In this document: positions 21,917 through 31,654 of the stretch, piece after piece | Layout of the letters: every line of letters starts with the position of its first letter | Numbering within the stretch: position 1 is the stretch's first letter | Origin: Nesterenkonia sandarakina | GTDB taxonomy: Bacteria; Actinomycetota; Actinomycetes; Actinomycetales; Micrococcaceae | Direction of reading: 5' to 3' | DNA: 64,000 nucleotides | Assembly: GCF_013410215.1 (NCBI RefSeq) | Contig: NZ_JACCFQ010000001.1 | Span: 2,604,001-2,668,000, forward strand | Position numbers and translations under genes: made by a program | The notes under the pieces: model-generated | What the model saw: only the letters and a program-made list of their open reading frames with translations | What the model was told of the DNA's origin: nothing | The model's database searches: none

Positions 21917-22063
21917 ATCCATCCTCCACTGTGCTGTTGGTACGTCTTCCCCTACGACCAGACAGCAGCCAGTTGGCTGATGGTTCTACTCTCCTGCACA
22001 GGTTAACATCCTCTGCGGCGAGCAACACTACTGATCTTAACAGATCCAGGTCAGATCGCTTTC

Positions 22064-23023
22064 TCAGGCGCGAGGATGGGCCTGCCCATAGGCGTCGCGC
22101 AGCGTGTCGATGGTGACGTGCGTGTAGAGCTGAGTGGTGCTCAGGGAGGCGTGGCCCAGCAGCTCCTGGACCGTGCGCAGATCGGCGCCGCCTTCGAGCA
22201 GATGGGTAGCCGCCGTGTGCCGCAGCGCATGCGGGCCACGGGCGGCTGTGGTGCCCAGCCTGGCCAGCTGAGCGTCGACGACGCGCCGGACCGTGCGCAC
22301 GTCCACCCGTCCGCCGCGGCGACCCAGGAAACACGCCTGCGCCGAGGCCGGGGTCGCAAGCTCGGGGCGTCCGTGGTCGAGCCAGGCTCGCAGCGCGGCC
22401 TCGGCGGGCACGCCGTAGGGAACGATCCGCTCCTTATTGCCCTTCCCGAGCAGTCGCACCATTCGCCGCCCGGTCTCGAAGGAAGACAGATCCAGTCCGC
22501 TGAGTTCAGAGACGCGCATTCCGGTGGCGTAGAGCAGCTCTACCATCGCGGCGTCGCGCAGGCTCAGCGCGTGCGCGGGGTGATCCGGGGCCTCCGCGTA
22601 AGTGGTCTCCTGCGCCGCTTCGGCCAGGTGACCGGTGAGATGCTCCACGTGCTGGTGCTGCAGCACATCGGGCAGGTGGTTGCTGCGCCGCGCGGTCCGG
22701 AGTCGGACGGACGGGTCCTCGGGCAGGTGCCCGCGGCGGTGTGCCCAGGCGGTGAAGGCCCGCACCGAGGCGGTCTTCCGGTTCAAGGTGTTTCTGCTCA
22801 GCCCGGTCTCGTGCAGCTCCCCCAGCCAGCTGCGGATCCCGGCGAGGCTGAGCTGTTCCAGCGGGCCTCGGCGCTGGGCGAGCTGCAGGAGGTCGCTGCG
22901 GTAGGCGCGGATCGTCTGCGCGGAGAGCCCGCGTTCGTGACGGAGATGGTCGATGAACGCTGTGATCAGCTGGGGTTCTGCCGCGGCGGCGGGCTCTGCT
23001 GGTTGATCCTGCACGGGGGCCAT
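22064..23023 (-). CDS. xerC: Tyrosine recombinase XerC
   Basis: Resolves chromosome dimers at dif together with XerD. The 319-residue protein has an N-terminal SAM-like core-binding domain (about 18-100) and a C-terminal catalytic domain. The catalytic set is Arg170, Lys194, His265/Arg268 (HALRHTAAT), His291 and nucleophile Tyr300. The location after dprA, as in many actinobacteria, supports XerC over a mobile-element integrase, and no element ends are seen nearby. Confidence 0.92.
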   Translation of the reverse strand: MAPVQDQPAEPAAAAEPQLITAFIDHLRHERGLSAQTIRAYRSDLLQLAQRRGPLEQLSLAGIRSWLGELHETGLSRNTLNRKTASVRAFTAWAHRRGHLPEDPSVRLRTARRSNHLPDVLQHQHVEHLTGHLAEAAQETTYAEAPDHPAHALSLRDAAMVELLYATGMRVSELSGLDLSSFETGRRMVRLLGKGNKERIVPYGVPAEAALRAWLDHGRPELATPASAQACFLGRRGGRVDVRTVRRVVDAQLARLGTTAARGPHALRHTAATHLLEGGADLRTVQELLGHASLSTTQLYTHVTIDTLRDAYGQAHPRA

Positions 23024-23116
23024 GGCGAAAGTCTACGACCGCCTGACAGATCCCGTGGTTCGGCGCGCACCGGCCCTGGCGGCACTGCACGCGCCGCCGC
23101 ACTCTGCGCGCTGACC

Positions 23117-24427
23117 TCATGCCCGCCCCCACTGTCCGTTGACGTCTCTGGCGTGGCCGGAGCGCTGAAGTCGAGTCAGCTCGGCGAGGACCTTGGGCAG
23201 CGGCAGACCGGCGACCGCCGAGAGCTTGCCCGGGGCGCTCAGGCCGCGTCTGGGAAGAGCGTCGAAGAGCAGCCGCTGGGCCTCATCGAGTCCGTCCTGC
23301 GGCTGCTTCGGCCCGGCCGGAATGGGCAGCTCGGGGTGGACGGGGTTTCGGGACGGGGCGCGTGCTGGTACGGCTCCGGTGACCAGACCCAGCGCGTCGG
23401 CTGCGTCGCGGACCAATTGGGCCGGGGTCTCCCGCAGCAGCCGATGGCAGCCGGCTGAGGAGGCAGAGAAGATGCTCCCGGGCACCACGCCGACCTCTCT
23501 GCCCAGGGTGAGCGCATGGTGGGCAGTGGACTGTGCGCCGCTGCGCCACCGCGCCTCGGTGACCACTGTGACCATGCCCAGTGCGGCGATGAGTCGGTTC
23601 CGCTGCAGGAATCGATGCCGCGTGGGTGCTGATCCCGGTGCCATCTCGCTGAGCAGCAGTCCCTGCGCCGCGACTTCTCGGAGCAGGCTCTCGTTTCCGG
23701 CCGGATAGAACCGGTCCAGTCCCCCGGCCATGACCGCGAGCGTAGGCGCCTTTCCGGCGTTCTCCGCGGAGCACGACCGCACGGCTGACTCGGATCCGGG
23801 TGCGGAGCGTGAGGCTTGTTCCAGGGCTGTGCGCAGCGCGGCTCTGTGTGCTGCGGCGTCGACACCGTAGGCGCCGCCGGAGACCACGCAGAGCCCCGCG
23901 CGCACCAGATCTTCGGTGAGCTCTGCAGTGACCCGGATGCCGTAATCGGTGACCTCCCTGGACCCGACGATGGCCACGGTCCGATTCGGTCCGGGGAGCC
24001 GGTTCAGCGACACCTCCTCGGGTTCCTCGCCGCCGCGGAACCAGAGCGCCACGGGCGCCGATGGTCCGAGGTCCTTCAGCTGCTGCGGCCAGCCCGGGTC
24101 CTCCGGCGTCAACACGCCTCCGCCCAGTCTGCCCATGGCCGCAAGGTCGGCGGCGGCATGGAGCTGATCGCAGCGGGGGCGCCATCGCGCGAGCCCCTCG
24201 CGAAGATCGCGCTGGCGGGGCCCCAGTCCCGCTGACTCTGCGGCCTCGGCGAGCCTCTGACGTTCCGAGGCCGAGGCTGTGCGTCCGGAGGTGATCAGCG
24301 CATGCAGGGCCTCTGCGCCGAAGCGCTCCAGCGCGAGGCCGGCGAGAAGATCGCCGGGTTCGATCAGTCGGGACAGGTCTGCGCGGATGATCCGCTGGGG
24401 GGTTGCTTGCAGGGGCTCAGGTGTCAT
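23117..24427 (-). CDS. dprA: DNA-processing protein DprA
   Basis: Binds incoming single-stranded DNA and loads RecA during transformation; it is conserved widely beyond competent species. The 436-residue product shows the Rossmann core with VAIVGSREVTDYG, SGGAYGVDAAAH and RHRFLQRNRLIAALG. A short insertion at about residues 206-225 (SRSAPGSESAVRSCSAEN) is unusual. The ATG at 24427 follows GGGAGAA; a TTG overlapping the comM stop is an alternative. A C-terminal winged-helix domain is present. Confidence 0.93.
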   Translation of the reverse strand: MTPEPLQATPQRIIRADLSRLIEPGDLLAGLALERFGAEALHALITSGRTASASERQRLAEAAESAGLGPRQRDLREGLARWRPRCDQLHAAADLAAMGRLGGGVLTPEDPGWPQQLKDLGPSAPVALWFRGGEEPEEVSLNRLPGPNRTVAIVGSREVTDYGIRVTAELTEDLVRAGLCVVSGGAYGVDAAAHRAALRTALEQASRSAPGSESAVRSCSAENAGKAPTLAVMAGGLDRFYPAGNESLLREVAAQGLLLSEMAPGSAPTRHRFLQRNRLIAALGMVTVVTEARWRSGAQSTAHHALTLGREVGVVPGSIFSASSAGCHRLLRETPAQLVRDAADALGLVTGAVPARAPSRNPVHPELPIPAGPKQPQDGLDEAQRLLFDALPRRGLSAPGKLSAVAGLPLPKVLAELTRLQRSGHARDVNGQWGRA

Positions 24428-24441
24428 CGGTTCTCCCGGGG

Positions 24442-26073
24442 TCAATGGGTCTGGGACCTCTGGCGCAGCTGCAGGGCGGCGTCGACCTCATCGACGCCCG
24501 GCCGGTCCTGGTCCATCAGGTCCGCGATGGTCCAGGCCAGCCGCAGCACGCGGAGATATCCGCGCAATGAGATCGACGCCTTGTCCAGGGCATCGTCGAT
24601 GTCTCTTGTAGACCCCGCGGGCAGCTTCAGCTCTCCGGTGAGCAGCTGCATCGGAGCCTGGGAGTTGGTTCGCAGCCCCCATCGCCGCAGGCGCTCCGCC
24701 TGCGCCGCGCGGGCGTCCAGGACCCGGGCGCGGACTGCCGCCGAGCTCTCCCCCGGCGGACCGAGGGCCGCAGCGGCTGATCGGGGCCGATCCACCTGGA
24801 TCTGCAGATCGATGCGGTCCAGCAGAGGACCCGAGAGACGCGCCATATAGTTTCGCCGCTGAGCCACCGAGCATCGACACCGCGTCCCAGAGCCCACATT
24901 GAGACCACAGGGACACGGATTCGCCGCGAGCACCAGCTGGAAACGAGCGGGGTAGGTCACGCTGCCGGCGGATCTGTGCAGCGAGATCCTCCCGGTCTCC
25001 AGGGGCTGGCGCAAGGCGTCGAGGGCGGGCCGGGGAAACTCGGGAGCCTCGTCGAGGAAGAGCACTCCCTGATGCGCTCGAGTCACCGCCCCAGGGCGGG
25101 CGATGCGGGCCCCACCACCGACGATCGCCGCCATCGAGGCGCTGTGATGCGGAGCCTGGAACGGCGGGACTCGGCGCAGCCTGGTGACAGTGCGCGGATC
25201 TGCCGAGATCGATTCGATCGCGGTGGCTTCCATCGCCGCTTGGTCATCCAGCGGCGGCAGAATCCCCGACATCCGCTCCGCCAGCATGGTCTTGCCAGCC
25301 CCGGGAGCACCGATCAGCAACAGGTGGTGGCCTCCCGCCGCCGCCAGCTCCAGAGCGAACCGCGCCTCCTCCTGACCTCGCACCTCCGCGAGGTCGGGGC
25401 CGGGATCACCGAGGGGACCCTCACCGTCGTTTCCTGAAAGGAACGGCCCGAGATGGTCCTGAGCAGCACTGGCCTCTCGGCGCGGATGCAGGACGCCGGC
25501 GTCCGCTGAACGCTCTGCACCCCAGCGTTCGAGCCCGAGCGAGTCGCGGACCCGCGGTGTGAGCGCGGCCGACGCGAAGGATGTCACGACCTGACCCACA
25601 TGCGAGCCGGCGAGAACCGTCATCCCCGGCACCAGAGCAGCTTCCTGAGCATTCTCCACTGCGACCACCACGGTCTGTGCGCCGGCAGCCTGGGCCGCAG
25701 CCACCGAGGGAAGCACGCCGCGGACCGGGCGGAGACGACCGTCCAGACCCAGCTCCGCGAGGAACACGACCTCAGCGGTGCTGCTGACCTTTCCGTCGGC
25801 TGCCCAGGCGCTCATCAGGATCGCGAGGTCAAGCACCGAGCCGGACTTCGGCAACGACGCCGGCAGCAGATTGACGGTGAGCCGACGGGCAGGGAGATCG
25901 AGGCCGGCGTTCTTGGCCGCGGAGCGGATCCGGTCCTGGCTCTCGCGCAGTGATGCGTCGGGCAGGCCCAGCAGGATGAATGCGGGAAGTGCCCGGCCGA
26001 CGTCGGCCTCTACCTCGATGAGATGACCGTCCATGCCGAAGAGGACCACCCCACGTGCGCGACCCATGCTCAT
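24442..26073 (-). CDS. comM: ComM/YifB family Mg-chelatase-like ATPase
   Basis: A hexameric AAA+ helicase-like protein; in transforming bacteria ComM promotes branch migration. Residues 1-190 are the Lon-protease-like ChlI domain, followed by Walker A GAPGAGKTMLAERM (about 253-266) and Walker B GVLFLDEAPEFPR. The C-terminal domain contains CPCGLNVGSGTRCRCS, a cysteine cluster typical of the family. It is 543 residues. Its ATG shares a base with the yraN stop (TGATG), and dprA follows. Confidence 0.93.
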   Translation of the reverse strand: MSMGRARGVVLFGMDGHLIEVEADVGRALPAFILLGLPDASLRESQDRIRSAAKNAGLDLPARRLTVNLLPASLPKSGSVLDLAILMSAWAADGKVSSTAEVVFLAELGLDGRLRPVRGVLPSVAAAQAAGAQTVVVAVENAQEAALVPGMTVLAGSHVGQVVTSFASAALTPRVRDSLGLERWGAERSADAGVLHPRREASAAQDHLGPFLSGNDGEGPLGDPGPDLAEVRGQEEARFALELAAAGGHHLLLIGAPGAGKTMLAERMSGILPPLDDQAAMEATAIESISADPRTVTRLRRVPPFQAPHHSASMAAIVGGGARIARPGAVTRAHQGVLFLDEAPEFPRPALDALRQPLETGRISLHRSAGSVTYPARFQLVLAANPCPCGLNVGSGTRCRCSVAQRRNYMARLSGPLLDRIDLQIQVDRPRSAAAALGPPGESSAAVRARVLDARAAQAERLRRWGLRTNSQAPMQLLTGELKLPAGSTRDIDDALDKASISLRGYLRVLRLAWTIADLMDQDRPGVDEVDAALQLRQRSQTH

Positions 26074-26453
26074 CAGCTGACGCCCTTGAGGTGTTCCACG
26101 CCGCGGATCAGATGTTCCGCAGCGTGTGCCTCCGAGGTCCCGCTCAGCACCACAGCGACGACGTCGACTCGGCGCCGCTCGTGCAGCCGGTGCCCTGCGG
26201 CGCAGTATTCCAGCAGCAGCCGGTGCAGCCGGGCGAGCTTGGGGCCCGTGATCGCCTCAAAGGGGTGGCCGTAGCCGCTGCCCCGGCGGGTCTTGACCTC
26301 CACGGCCACCAGGTGGGCGCCGTCCCTGGTGATCAGGTCCAGTTCACCGCGCGCACCGCGCCATCGGCGTTCGAGGATCTCATGACCCTGCCGGGACAGA
26401 TACTCGGCCGCGATCTCTTCTCCGATGATGCCCGTGACGTCCTTGGCTCGCAT
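26073..26453 (-). CDS. YraN/UPF0102 family nuclease-like protein
   Basis: A 126-residue protein with a PD-(D/E)XK nuclease signature: Glu37/Asp39 in GELDLI and Glu52-x-Lys54 in VEVKTR. The family resembles archaeal Holliday junction resolvases, but its role is not established. The ATG at 26453 has AGAGAGGAG upstream. The longer frame to 26513 lacks a ribosome site. It is translationally coupled to comM. Confidence 0.88.
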   Translation of the reverse strand: MRAKDVTGIIGEEIAAEYLSRQGHEILERRWRGARGELDLITRDGAHLVAVEVKTRRGSGYGHPFEAITGPKLARLHRLLLEYCAAGHRLHERRRVDVVAVVLSGTSEAHAAEHLIRGVEHLKGVS

Positions 26454-26618
26454 CTGCGCTCCTCTCTCAGGAGCACCAGCATCGGGCACGCGTCGCGGAC
26501 CCGGGGGCGACACCGGGGCGCTGTGGAAGACCGGCCCGGCGCAAGACGGCGCATCCCACCTGGGGCAGACTGAGCCCGATGGCGCGCCCAGCGCCCGATC
26601 AGCCGAGAGACCGCCGGA

Positions 26619-27287
26619 TCAGACGCCGAGGTTCCAGCTCAGCCGGTGCTGAGCGGTGACGCCGAGCTCCAGCAGCGCGCTGCGGTGGCCCTGGGAGCCG
26701 TAGCCGCGGTTGGAGTCCCACCCGTACCCGGGGTGTTCTGCGGCGAGCTCCTCCATCAGCTGATCTCGCTCCAGCTTGGCCAGCACCGAGGCACAGGCCA
26801 CCGTCAGGGACTTGATATCTGCCTTGACCATGGTCTGCACCCGGGGCGAGGTCCCGTGGGTCAGCCAGTCATGGGAACCGTCCAGGATCACGGCGTCCAA
26901 GGGTCGCCCGAGCTGGAGCTCCACCGCGTTGAGGCCTGCGAATCCGGCGGCGCGCAGCGCCCCGTTGATCCCCAGCGCGTCGATCTCTCGTGGCGCCCGG
27001 TGCTGGACGCTGTAGGCAGCGGCGTGTTCGCAGATCTGCGGATGCCAGCGCTGCCGCGCCTTGGCGCTGAGCAGCTTGGAGTCGCGCACGCCGTCGAGCT
27101 GGGAGCAGACTCCGCTCCCCCTCGGCGTCTGGGCGAACACCGGGGAGGCCAGGTCGAAGACCACCACTCCGATGCTGACCGGACCGGCCAGGGCGCCCCG
27201 GCCGACCTCGTCGATGCCGGCGATGTAGCGGACGTTGCGCTGAGCGGCGATGGCCAGCTCTGGCAGCAGCGTGGCGTTCTCAGGCAT
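26619..27287 (-). CDS. rnhB: Ribonuclease HII
   Basis: Removes ribonucleotides from DNA. The 222-residue product starts its core with GIDEVGRGALAGPV, where Asp26 and Glu27 are catalytic, and continues with ILDGSHDWL and KADIKSLTVACASVLAK. The ATG at 27287 overlaps no neighbour but has no clear ribosome site. An in-frame GTG within lepB at 27365 is possible. Confidence 0.92.
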   Translation of the reverse strand: MPENATLLPELAIAAQRNVRYIAGIDEVGRGALAGPVSIGVVVFDLASPVFAQTPRGSGVCSQLDGVRDSKLLSAKARQRWHPQICEHAAAYSVQHRAPREIDALGINGALRAAGFAGLNAVELQLGRPLDAVILDGSHDWLTHGTSPRVQTMVKADIKSLTVACASVLAKLERDQLMEELAAEHPGYGWDSNRGYGSQGHRSALLELGVTAQHRLSWNLGV

Positions 27288-27315
27288 CAGCGGGTGAGAG
27301 CGGAGGAACGGGTGC

Positions 27316-28050
27316 TCATGGCGCCGGGACCGACTCGAACGGGTCCCGCTCGGTCCCGCCGTCACCGAAGTGATCCAGCGGCCAGATCACGGCGCTGGAG
27401 CGACCGATGACGTCTTCCAGCGGGACGGCTCCCATATCGGGTTCATCCACGTGGGAGCGTGAGTCGGCGGAGTTCCCGCGGTGATCCCCGAGCAGCCAGA
27501 CGCTGTCCTGCGGGACGGTCACCGCGAACTCACTCTCGCTGGGGACGTCCCCGGGGAAGATATAGGGCTCCTCGATCGGCTCGCCGTTGACCAGGATCCG
27601 TCCCTGATCGTCACAGCACTCGACCTCATCGCCGCCCACCCCGACAACCCGTTTGACCACGAAGTGCGAGGAGGTGTCGGGCATCAGACCGAAGAAGATC
27701 ATCGCGTCCTGGAAGGTGTTCGTCTCGATCTGGGTCCCGGCGCCCCACCACTGGCGGGTGTCTTCGAAGACGACGACGTCCCCGCGCTGGACCTCCATGA
27801 CCTCAGGCGCCAGCAGGTTCACGATGATCCGGTCATCGACCTGCAGGGTGGGCTCCATCGACTCCGAGGGGATGTAGAAGGCCCGGAAGAAGAAGGTCTT
27901 CACCACGAACGAGATGACCAGGGCGAACACCAGGATCGTGGCGATCTCGATTAGGAATGCCGCCAGCGGGTGTCGGGCGTCGCGGGCCTGACGACGTCGT
28001 TCTCGACGGCTCTGCGGCTGTGCTGCCGGAGGCGTGTCACTGCTGCTGAT
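27316..28050 (-). CDS. lepB: Signal peptidase I, second copy, with an apparent AUC start
   Basis: Membrane serine protease that removes signal peptides. The Ser/Lys dyad is visible: Ser64 in IPSESMEPT and Lys133 in FVVKRVVGV. No ATG, GTG or TTG occurs in frame between the upstream TGA (28132-28134) and the membrane helix. The first canonical codon is GTG 27930, inside the helix, which would delete the basic tail and half the anchor. An ATC at 28050 has GGAGG six bases upstream and yields a 244-residue protein with a proper tail (RRERRRQARDARHP), overlapping the previous lepB by 14 bases. The start is inferred. Confidence 0.85.
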   Translation of the reverse strand: MSSSDTPPAAQPQSRRERRRQARDARHPLAAFLIEIATILVFALVISFVVKTFFFRAFYIPSESMEPTLQVDDRIIVNLLAPEVMEVQRGDVVVFEDTRQWWGAGTQIETNTFQDAMIFFGLMPDTSSHFVVKRVVGVGGDEVECCDDQGRILVNGEPIEEPYIFPGDVPSESEFAVTVPQDSVWLLGDHRGNSADSRSHVDEPDMGAVPLEDVIGRSSAVIWPLDHFGDGGTERDPFESVPAP

Positions 28051-28771
28051 GATCGACCTCCGGGAGTTCTCGTCGTTCGCTCCAGGGCCAGAACACGCCA
28101 GTGACGCGGCCCAGGATGCGGTCCTCGCTGATCATACCCCCGCCAGGTGCGCCCAACAGCGCGCGGGAATCCAGCGACTCCTCACGGTTGTCCCCCATCA
28201 CCCACAGGCGACCAGGGGGCACCTCGGCCTCGAAGCTCAGCTCCGAGGCGGGCATCCCGGACGAGACCTCACGGCCCAGATAGTCCTCCTGAACTGGTTC
28301 CGCGTTGACCGTGAGCGCTCCGGAGTCGGTGCAGCAGGCGACGGTGTCACCGCCGGTGCCGAGCACCCGCTTGACGTAGGTCGCCGGCGGCGTGGCGAGG
28401 CCGAACCAGTGCCCGACCCGTGCGGCGAGCTCCTCCAGGTTCGATCCACCGCCCTCGTAGGGGGTGAACGAGCCCTCACCGTCGAAGACGATCACATCCC
28501 CGCGCTGCACGCCCTCGTCCCCGGGGTAGTGCTTTTCGACGAGGATCCGTTCTGCATCTGCCAGGGTGGGCTCCATGGAGACCTGCGAGACGGTGTAGAC
28601 GTCGACCACGAACACGCGCAGCCCGGTCGCCACCAGCACCGCGAGCACCACCGTCGCGGCGAGCACCGTCCAGGACGGGAATCTTCCGAGTCGGGCGGAC
28701 CGCCTGAAACGCCGAGAACCCCGAGCCGCCGAGTCGGACTCGGAGTGCTCAGGGTTCTCTGCGCTGTTCAT
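28037..28771 (-). CDS. lepB: Signal peptidase I, first copy
   Basis: A 244-residue signal peptidase with one N-terminal membrane helix (about 34-57). The catalytic serine is Ser65 in VSQVSMEPTL and the lysine is Lys134 in YVKRVLGTGGD. It is paralogous to the gene just downstream, though sequence outside the motifs differs clearly. Paired lepB genes between rplS and rnhB are common in actinobacteria. It is 44 bases after rplS and probably co-transcribed. Confidence 0.93.
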   Translation of the reverse strand: MNSAENPEHSESDSAARGSRRFRRSARLGRFPSWTVLAATVVLAVLVATGLRVFVVDVYTVSQVSMEPTLADAERILVEKHYPGDEGVQRGDVIVFDGEGSFTPYEGGGSNLEELAARVGHWFGLATPPATYVKRVLGTGGDTVACCTDSGALTVNAEPVQEDYLGREVSSGMPASELSFEAEVPPGRLWVMGDNREESLDSRALLGAPGGGMISEDRILGRVTGVFWPWSERRELPEVDHQQQ

Positions 28772-28815
28772 ACGACGTTCAGGCTCTCAGCGGTGCGCCG
28801 ACGCTGATCCGTGGA

Positions 28816-29211
28816 TCAGGCTTCGGTGACCTCTTCGACCTTCTCGCCCTGCTGGCGAGCAATGGTGGACTCACGCTTCTCCTTGATGCGTGCAGCCTTA
28901 CCATGGCGATCGCGCATGTAGTAGAGCTTGGCGCGGCGAACGTCACCGCGGGCCAGGACCTCGATCTTCTCGGTCACTGGGGAGTGCACCGGGAAGGTAC
29001 GCTCCACGCCGACGCCGAAGGAGACCTTGCGGACGGTGAAGGTCTCGCCGACGCCGTGGCCCTGGCGACCCAGGACGTAGCCCTTGAAGACCTGAACACG
29101 GGTGTTCTTGCCTTCGATGATGTTCACGTGCACGCTGACCGTGTCGCCGGGGCCGAACTCCGGGATGTCGGTGCGCAGGCTGGCTGCGTCGATGAAATCG
29201 AGCTTATGCAT
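28816..29211 (-). CDS. rplS: 50S ribosomal protein L19
   Basis: A 131-residue ribosomal protein with the family blocks [34 protein letters not shown] and [21 protein letters not shown]. The ATG at 29211 follows GGAGAG. A 204-base leader separates it from trmD. Confidence 0.97.
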   Translation of the reverse strand: MHKLDFIDAASLRTDIPEFGPGDTVSVHVNIIEGKNTRVQVFKGYVLGRQGHGVGETFTVRKVSFGVGVERTFPVHSPVTEKIEVLARGDVRRAKLYYMRDRHGKAARIKEKRESTIARQQGEKVEEVTEA

Positions 29212-29268
29212 ATGTCTCTCCTTGAACGAGCGCCACAGGTCATTCGTTCGGGTTGCGACCTCTCGGCC

Positions 29269-29303
29269 GGCGCTCAAGGCGCCGCGCACGCCGGAGTCCG
29301 GCG
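29269..29303 (-). promoter_or_regulatory. Two adjacent hairpins in the rplS leader
   Basis: GGCGC/GCGCC (29269-29283, loop TCAAG) and CGCCGG/CCGGCG (29289-29303, loop AGT) lie 58-92 bases upstream of the rplS ATG, in a 204-base gap without other coding sequence. They could form a ribosomal-protein leader or be chance in GC-rich DNA. Confidence 0.35.
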
Positions 29304-29415
29304 CAGGTCAAATCACGAAGATCCGGATCGGGAGGAATTCCCGCTCCGGCGGCCCGTCTGTTGACGCTCATCCCCCATGGCAGATGAAGCCGCCCAGCAG
29401 GCACGGTGGTCAATT

Positions 29416-30168
29416 CTATGTCAGATTCTTCTCCTGTGCGACCACGTGCTTGGCCCACAGATCCGGTCGTAGCTTGCGGGTGCGGACATCCTGTTGCTGC
29501 GCTCGCCAGGCCGCGATCTTCGCGTGATCCCCGGAGAGCAGGATCTCGGGCACATCGAGGCCGCGCCAGCGCGCGGGTTTGGTGTAGACCGGGTACTCCA
29601 GCAGCCCGTGCGCATGGGACTCCTCCGCCAGCGACTCCGGGTTGCCCAATACCCCGGGGATCAGCCGGGTGATGGCTTCGACCATCACGACGACGGCGGA
29701 CTCGCCGCCGTTGAGCACATAGTCCCCGATGGACATCGGGCGCACGTCGAAGTGCTGCGGGGCCCAGTCCAGCAGTCGCTGATCGATGCCCTCGAAACGC
29801 CCAGGAGCGAAGACCAGGTGCTCGGTGCGGGCCAGCTGCTGCGCGGTGTGCTGGGTGAGCACCTCCCCGGCCGGGGTGGGGATGATCAGGGTCGGCAGGC
29901 CTTCGGCGTCTGGAGACTGCGCGTGGGCCGGGGGCTGGGCCTGGGTGAGCACATGCTCCAGCGCCAGCGCCCACGGCTCGGGCTTCATCACCATCCCGGC
30001 GCCTCCGCCGGTGGGGGTGTCATCCACGCTGCGGTGCTTGTCGAAGCTGAAGTCGCGCAGCTGGTGCCGGTGCACGGCGAGCCGCCCCTCGCGCTGGGCC
30101 TTCCCGATCAGGGAGAGGTCCAGGACGTCGAAGAACTCGGGAAAGATGGAGATCAGGTCGATCCGCAT
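29416..30168 (-). CDS. trmD: tRNA (guanine-N1-)-methyltransferase
   Basis: Methylates G37 of tRNAs next to the anticodon. The 250-residue SPOUT enzyme shows [13 protein letters not shown] at the N-terminus, [26 protein letters not shown] and the SAM-knot motif [12 protein letters not shown]. The ATG at 30168 gives the family N-terminus; the frame extends further upstream inside rimM without family similarity. Confidence 0.97.
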   Translation of the reverse strand: MRIDLISIFPEFFDVLDLSLIGKAQREGRLAVHRHQLRDFSFDKHRSVDDTPTGGGAGMVMKPEPWALALEHVLTQAQPPAHAQSPDAEGLPTLIIPTPAGEVLTQHTAQQLARTEHLVFAPGRFEGIDQRLLDWAPQHFDVRPMSIGDYVLNGGESAVVVMVEAITRLIPGVLGNPESLAEESHAHGLLEYPVYTKPARWRGLDVPEILLSGDHAKIAAWRAQQQDVRTRKLRPDLWAKHVVAQEKNLT

Positions 30169-30182
30169 GGCGTGCCTGCCGC

Positions 30183-30767
30183 TCAGAACAGGCCGGCCGG
30201 CGGGGTCAGCACGATGCGCCGATTCTCCACGTCGACCTCGGGGACGAGCTCTTCGACGAAGGGGACCATGACTTCCTCGCCGCTGCCGGAGGTGACCACG
30301 AGCAGGTCCTGGGCGGCTCCGGTGAGCAGCTCCTTGAGCGTGCCCAGGGGCTGGCCTGCGGCGTCCACGCAGGAGAAGCCTGCGAGCTCGTGGCTGTACC
30401 AGCCGTCCTCGTCGGTGTCCTCCAGTGCGGGGACCGCGACGTAGAGGGTGGAGCCGCGCAGGGCTTCGGCGCTGTCGCGGTCGCTGATCTCCGCGAAGCT
30501 CAACAGCGCGATGTTCTTGTTCCATCGCTGCCGGGTGATCGTCAGCGTGGTGGTGCTGCGATCCAGGGTCTGGGCTCCGGGGGTGCGGATCAGTTCCGCC
30601 CCGGGGGCCAGACGCTGCTCCGGCTCATCGGTGTAGAGCTGGGCGGTGACCTCGCCGCGGATCCCGTGGGGTTTGCCGATACGAGCGACCCGCAGGCGCT
30701 CTGCCGAATCTGGCAGTGCCTGCGGGTCGGTCTCGTGTGCTTCCTGGCCTGGTGTGCCAGCAGTCAT
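30183..30767 (-). CDS. rimM: Ribosome maturation factor RimM
   Basis: A 194-residue 16S processing factor that binds S19 in pre-30S particles. It shows [14 protein letters not shown] at the N-terminal barrel and a C-terminal PRC-type barrel ([21 protein letters not shown]). The ATG at 30767 has GAGGA nearby. It is 14 bases ahead of trmD in the same operon. Confidence 0.95.
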   Translation of the reverse strand: MTAGTPGQEAHETDPQALPDSAERLRVARIGKPHGIRGEVTAQLYTDEPEQRLAPGAELIRTPGAQTLDRSTTTLTITRQRWNKNIALLSFAEISDRDSAEALRGSTLYVAVPALEDTDEDGWYSHELAGFSCVDAAGQPLGTLKELLTGAAQDLLVVTSGSGEEVMVPFVEELVPEVDVENRRIVLTPPAGLF

Positions 30768-30786
30768 GGTGCAGTCCTCGGATCGC

Positions 30787-31044
30787 TCAGCGGCTGCGGT
30801 CGGTGTCGACCACGTCCACCCGGACATCGCCCCCACCAGGGAGCGCGGAGACCACAGTGCGCAGTGCCTTGGCGGTGCGCCCGGCCCGGCCGATCACTCG
30901 ACCAAGGTCATCGGGATGAACCCGCACCTGGAGCACGTCGTAGCGACGCCCGCCCTTACGGCGGACATCGACGTCGTCCGGCGCATCCACGATGCCGCGG
31001 ACCAGGTGTTCGAGCGCGTCACTCAGCACTGCATCAGCTCCCAT
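30787..31044 (-). CDS. khpA: KH-domain RNA-binding protein KhpA
   Basis: An 85-residue single KH domain with the GXXG loop in GRVIGRAGRTAKALR (about residues 48-62). KhpA works with KhpB on small and messenger RNAs and affects cell division in Gram-positive bacteria. Its place between rpsP and rimM is standard. It begins two bases after the rpsP stop. Confidence 0.93.
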   Translation of the reverse strand: MGADAVLSDALEHLVRGIVDAPDDVDVRRKGGRRYDVLQVRVHPDDLGRVIGRAGRTAKALRTVVSALPGGGDVRVDVVDTDRSR

Positions 31045-31046
31045 GA

Positions 31047-31454
31047 TTACTCGGCGTTCTCCTGCGAAGCAGACTCAGCTGCCTCTTCGGCAGGAGCCGG
31101 AGCCTTGGACTTCTTCTCCTGGATGACCGAACCCTTGCTGGGAGCGACGAACTCCTCCTTGGGGGCCCGGGTGCGCAGAGTGCCCTCGGAGCCTTCGAGG
31201 CCCTTGAACTTCTGCCAGTCACCAGTGACCTTCAGCAGTGCATTGACCTGCTCGGTGGGCTGGGCGCCCACGGAGAGCCAGTACTGAGCACGCTCGGAAT
31301 CGATCTCGATCAGCGAGGGCTCCTGCGTCGGGTCGTACTTGCCGATCTGCTCGATCGCGGCGCCATCACGCTTGGTGCGGGAGTCGGCGACGACGACACG
31401 GTAGAACGGTGCACGGATCTTGCCCATGCGCTTCAGACGAATTTTAACTGCCAC
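31047..31454 (-). CDS. rpsP: 30S ribosomal protein S16
   Basis: A 135-residue S16 with [26 protein letters not shown] at the start. The last ~45 residues are an Ala/Glu/Lys-rich tail typical of actinobacterial S16. It leads the rpsP-khpA-rimM-trmD group, behind a 200-base gap after ffh. Confidence 0.97.
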   Translation of the reverse strand: MAVKIRLKRMGKIRAPFYRVVVADSRTKRDGAAIEQIGKYDPTQEPSLIEIDSERAQYWLSVGAQPTEQVNALLKVTGDWQKFKGLEGSEGTLRTRAPKEEFVAPSKGSVIQEKKSKAPAPAEEAAESASQENAE

Positions 31455-31654
31455 TTGAGTGGTCCACTCCTGTTTCTTGTTTCAGGGGCGCGGTCAGGCA
31501 ACAGATTGCGTGGGGACGTGCTGCACAATCGATGCGACCACTTCAGAACATTGTCCCTACGGCGGGTTTAGAGGGTGCCCTCCGTCGAACAAAGTACCTG
31601 CCTATTGTGCCAGAGATCCCTCGAACGCGCGATCTGGCGCCCGGTCCGCGCTGG

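Noticed and set aside
22064-23023. Tyrosine recombinase considered as an integrase of a mobile element
   Set aside because: No attachment repeats, excisionase or foreign genes are nearby, and the dprA-xerC order is the normal chromosomal one.
24442-26073. ComM-like gene considered as a magnesium chelatase subunit
   Set aside because: The Lon-like N-terminal domain, CxC cluster and dprA neighbour match YifB/ComM, and no tetrapyrrole chelatase partners are present.
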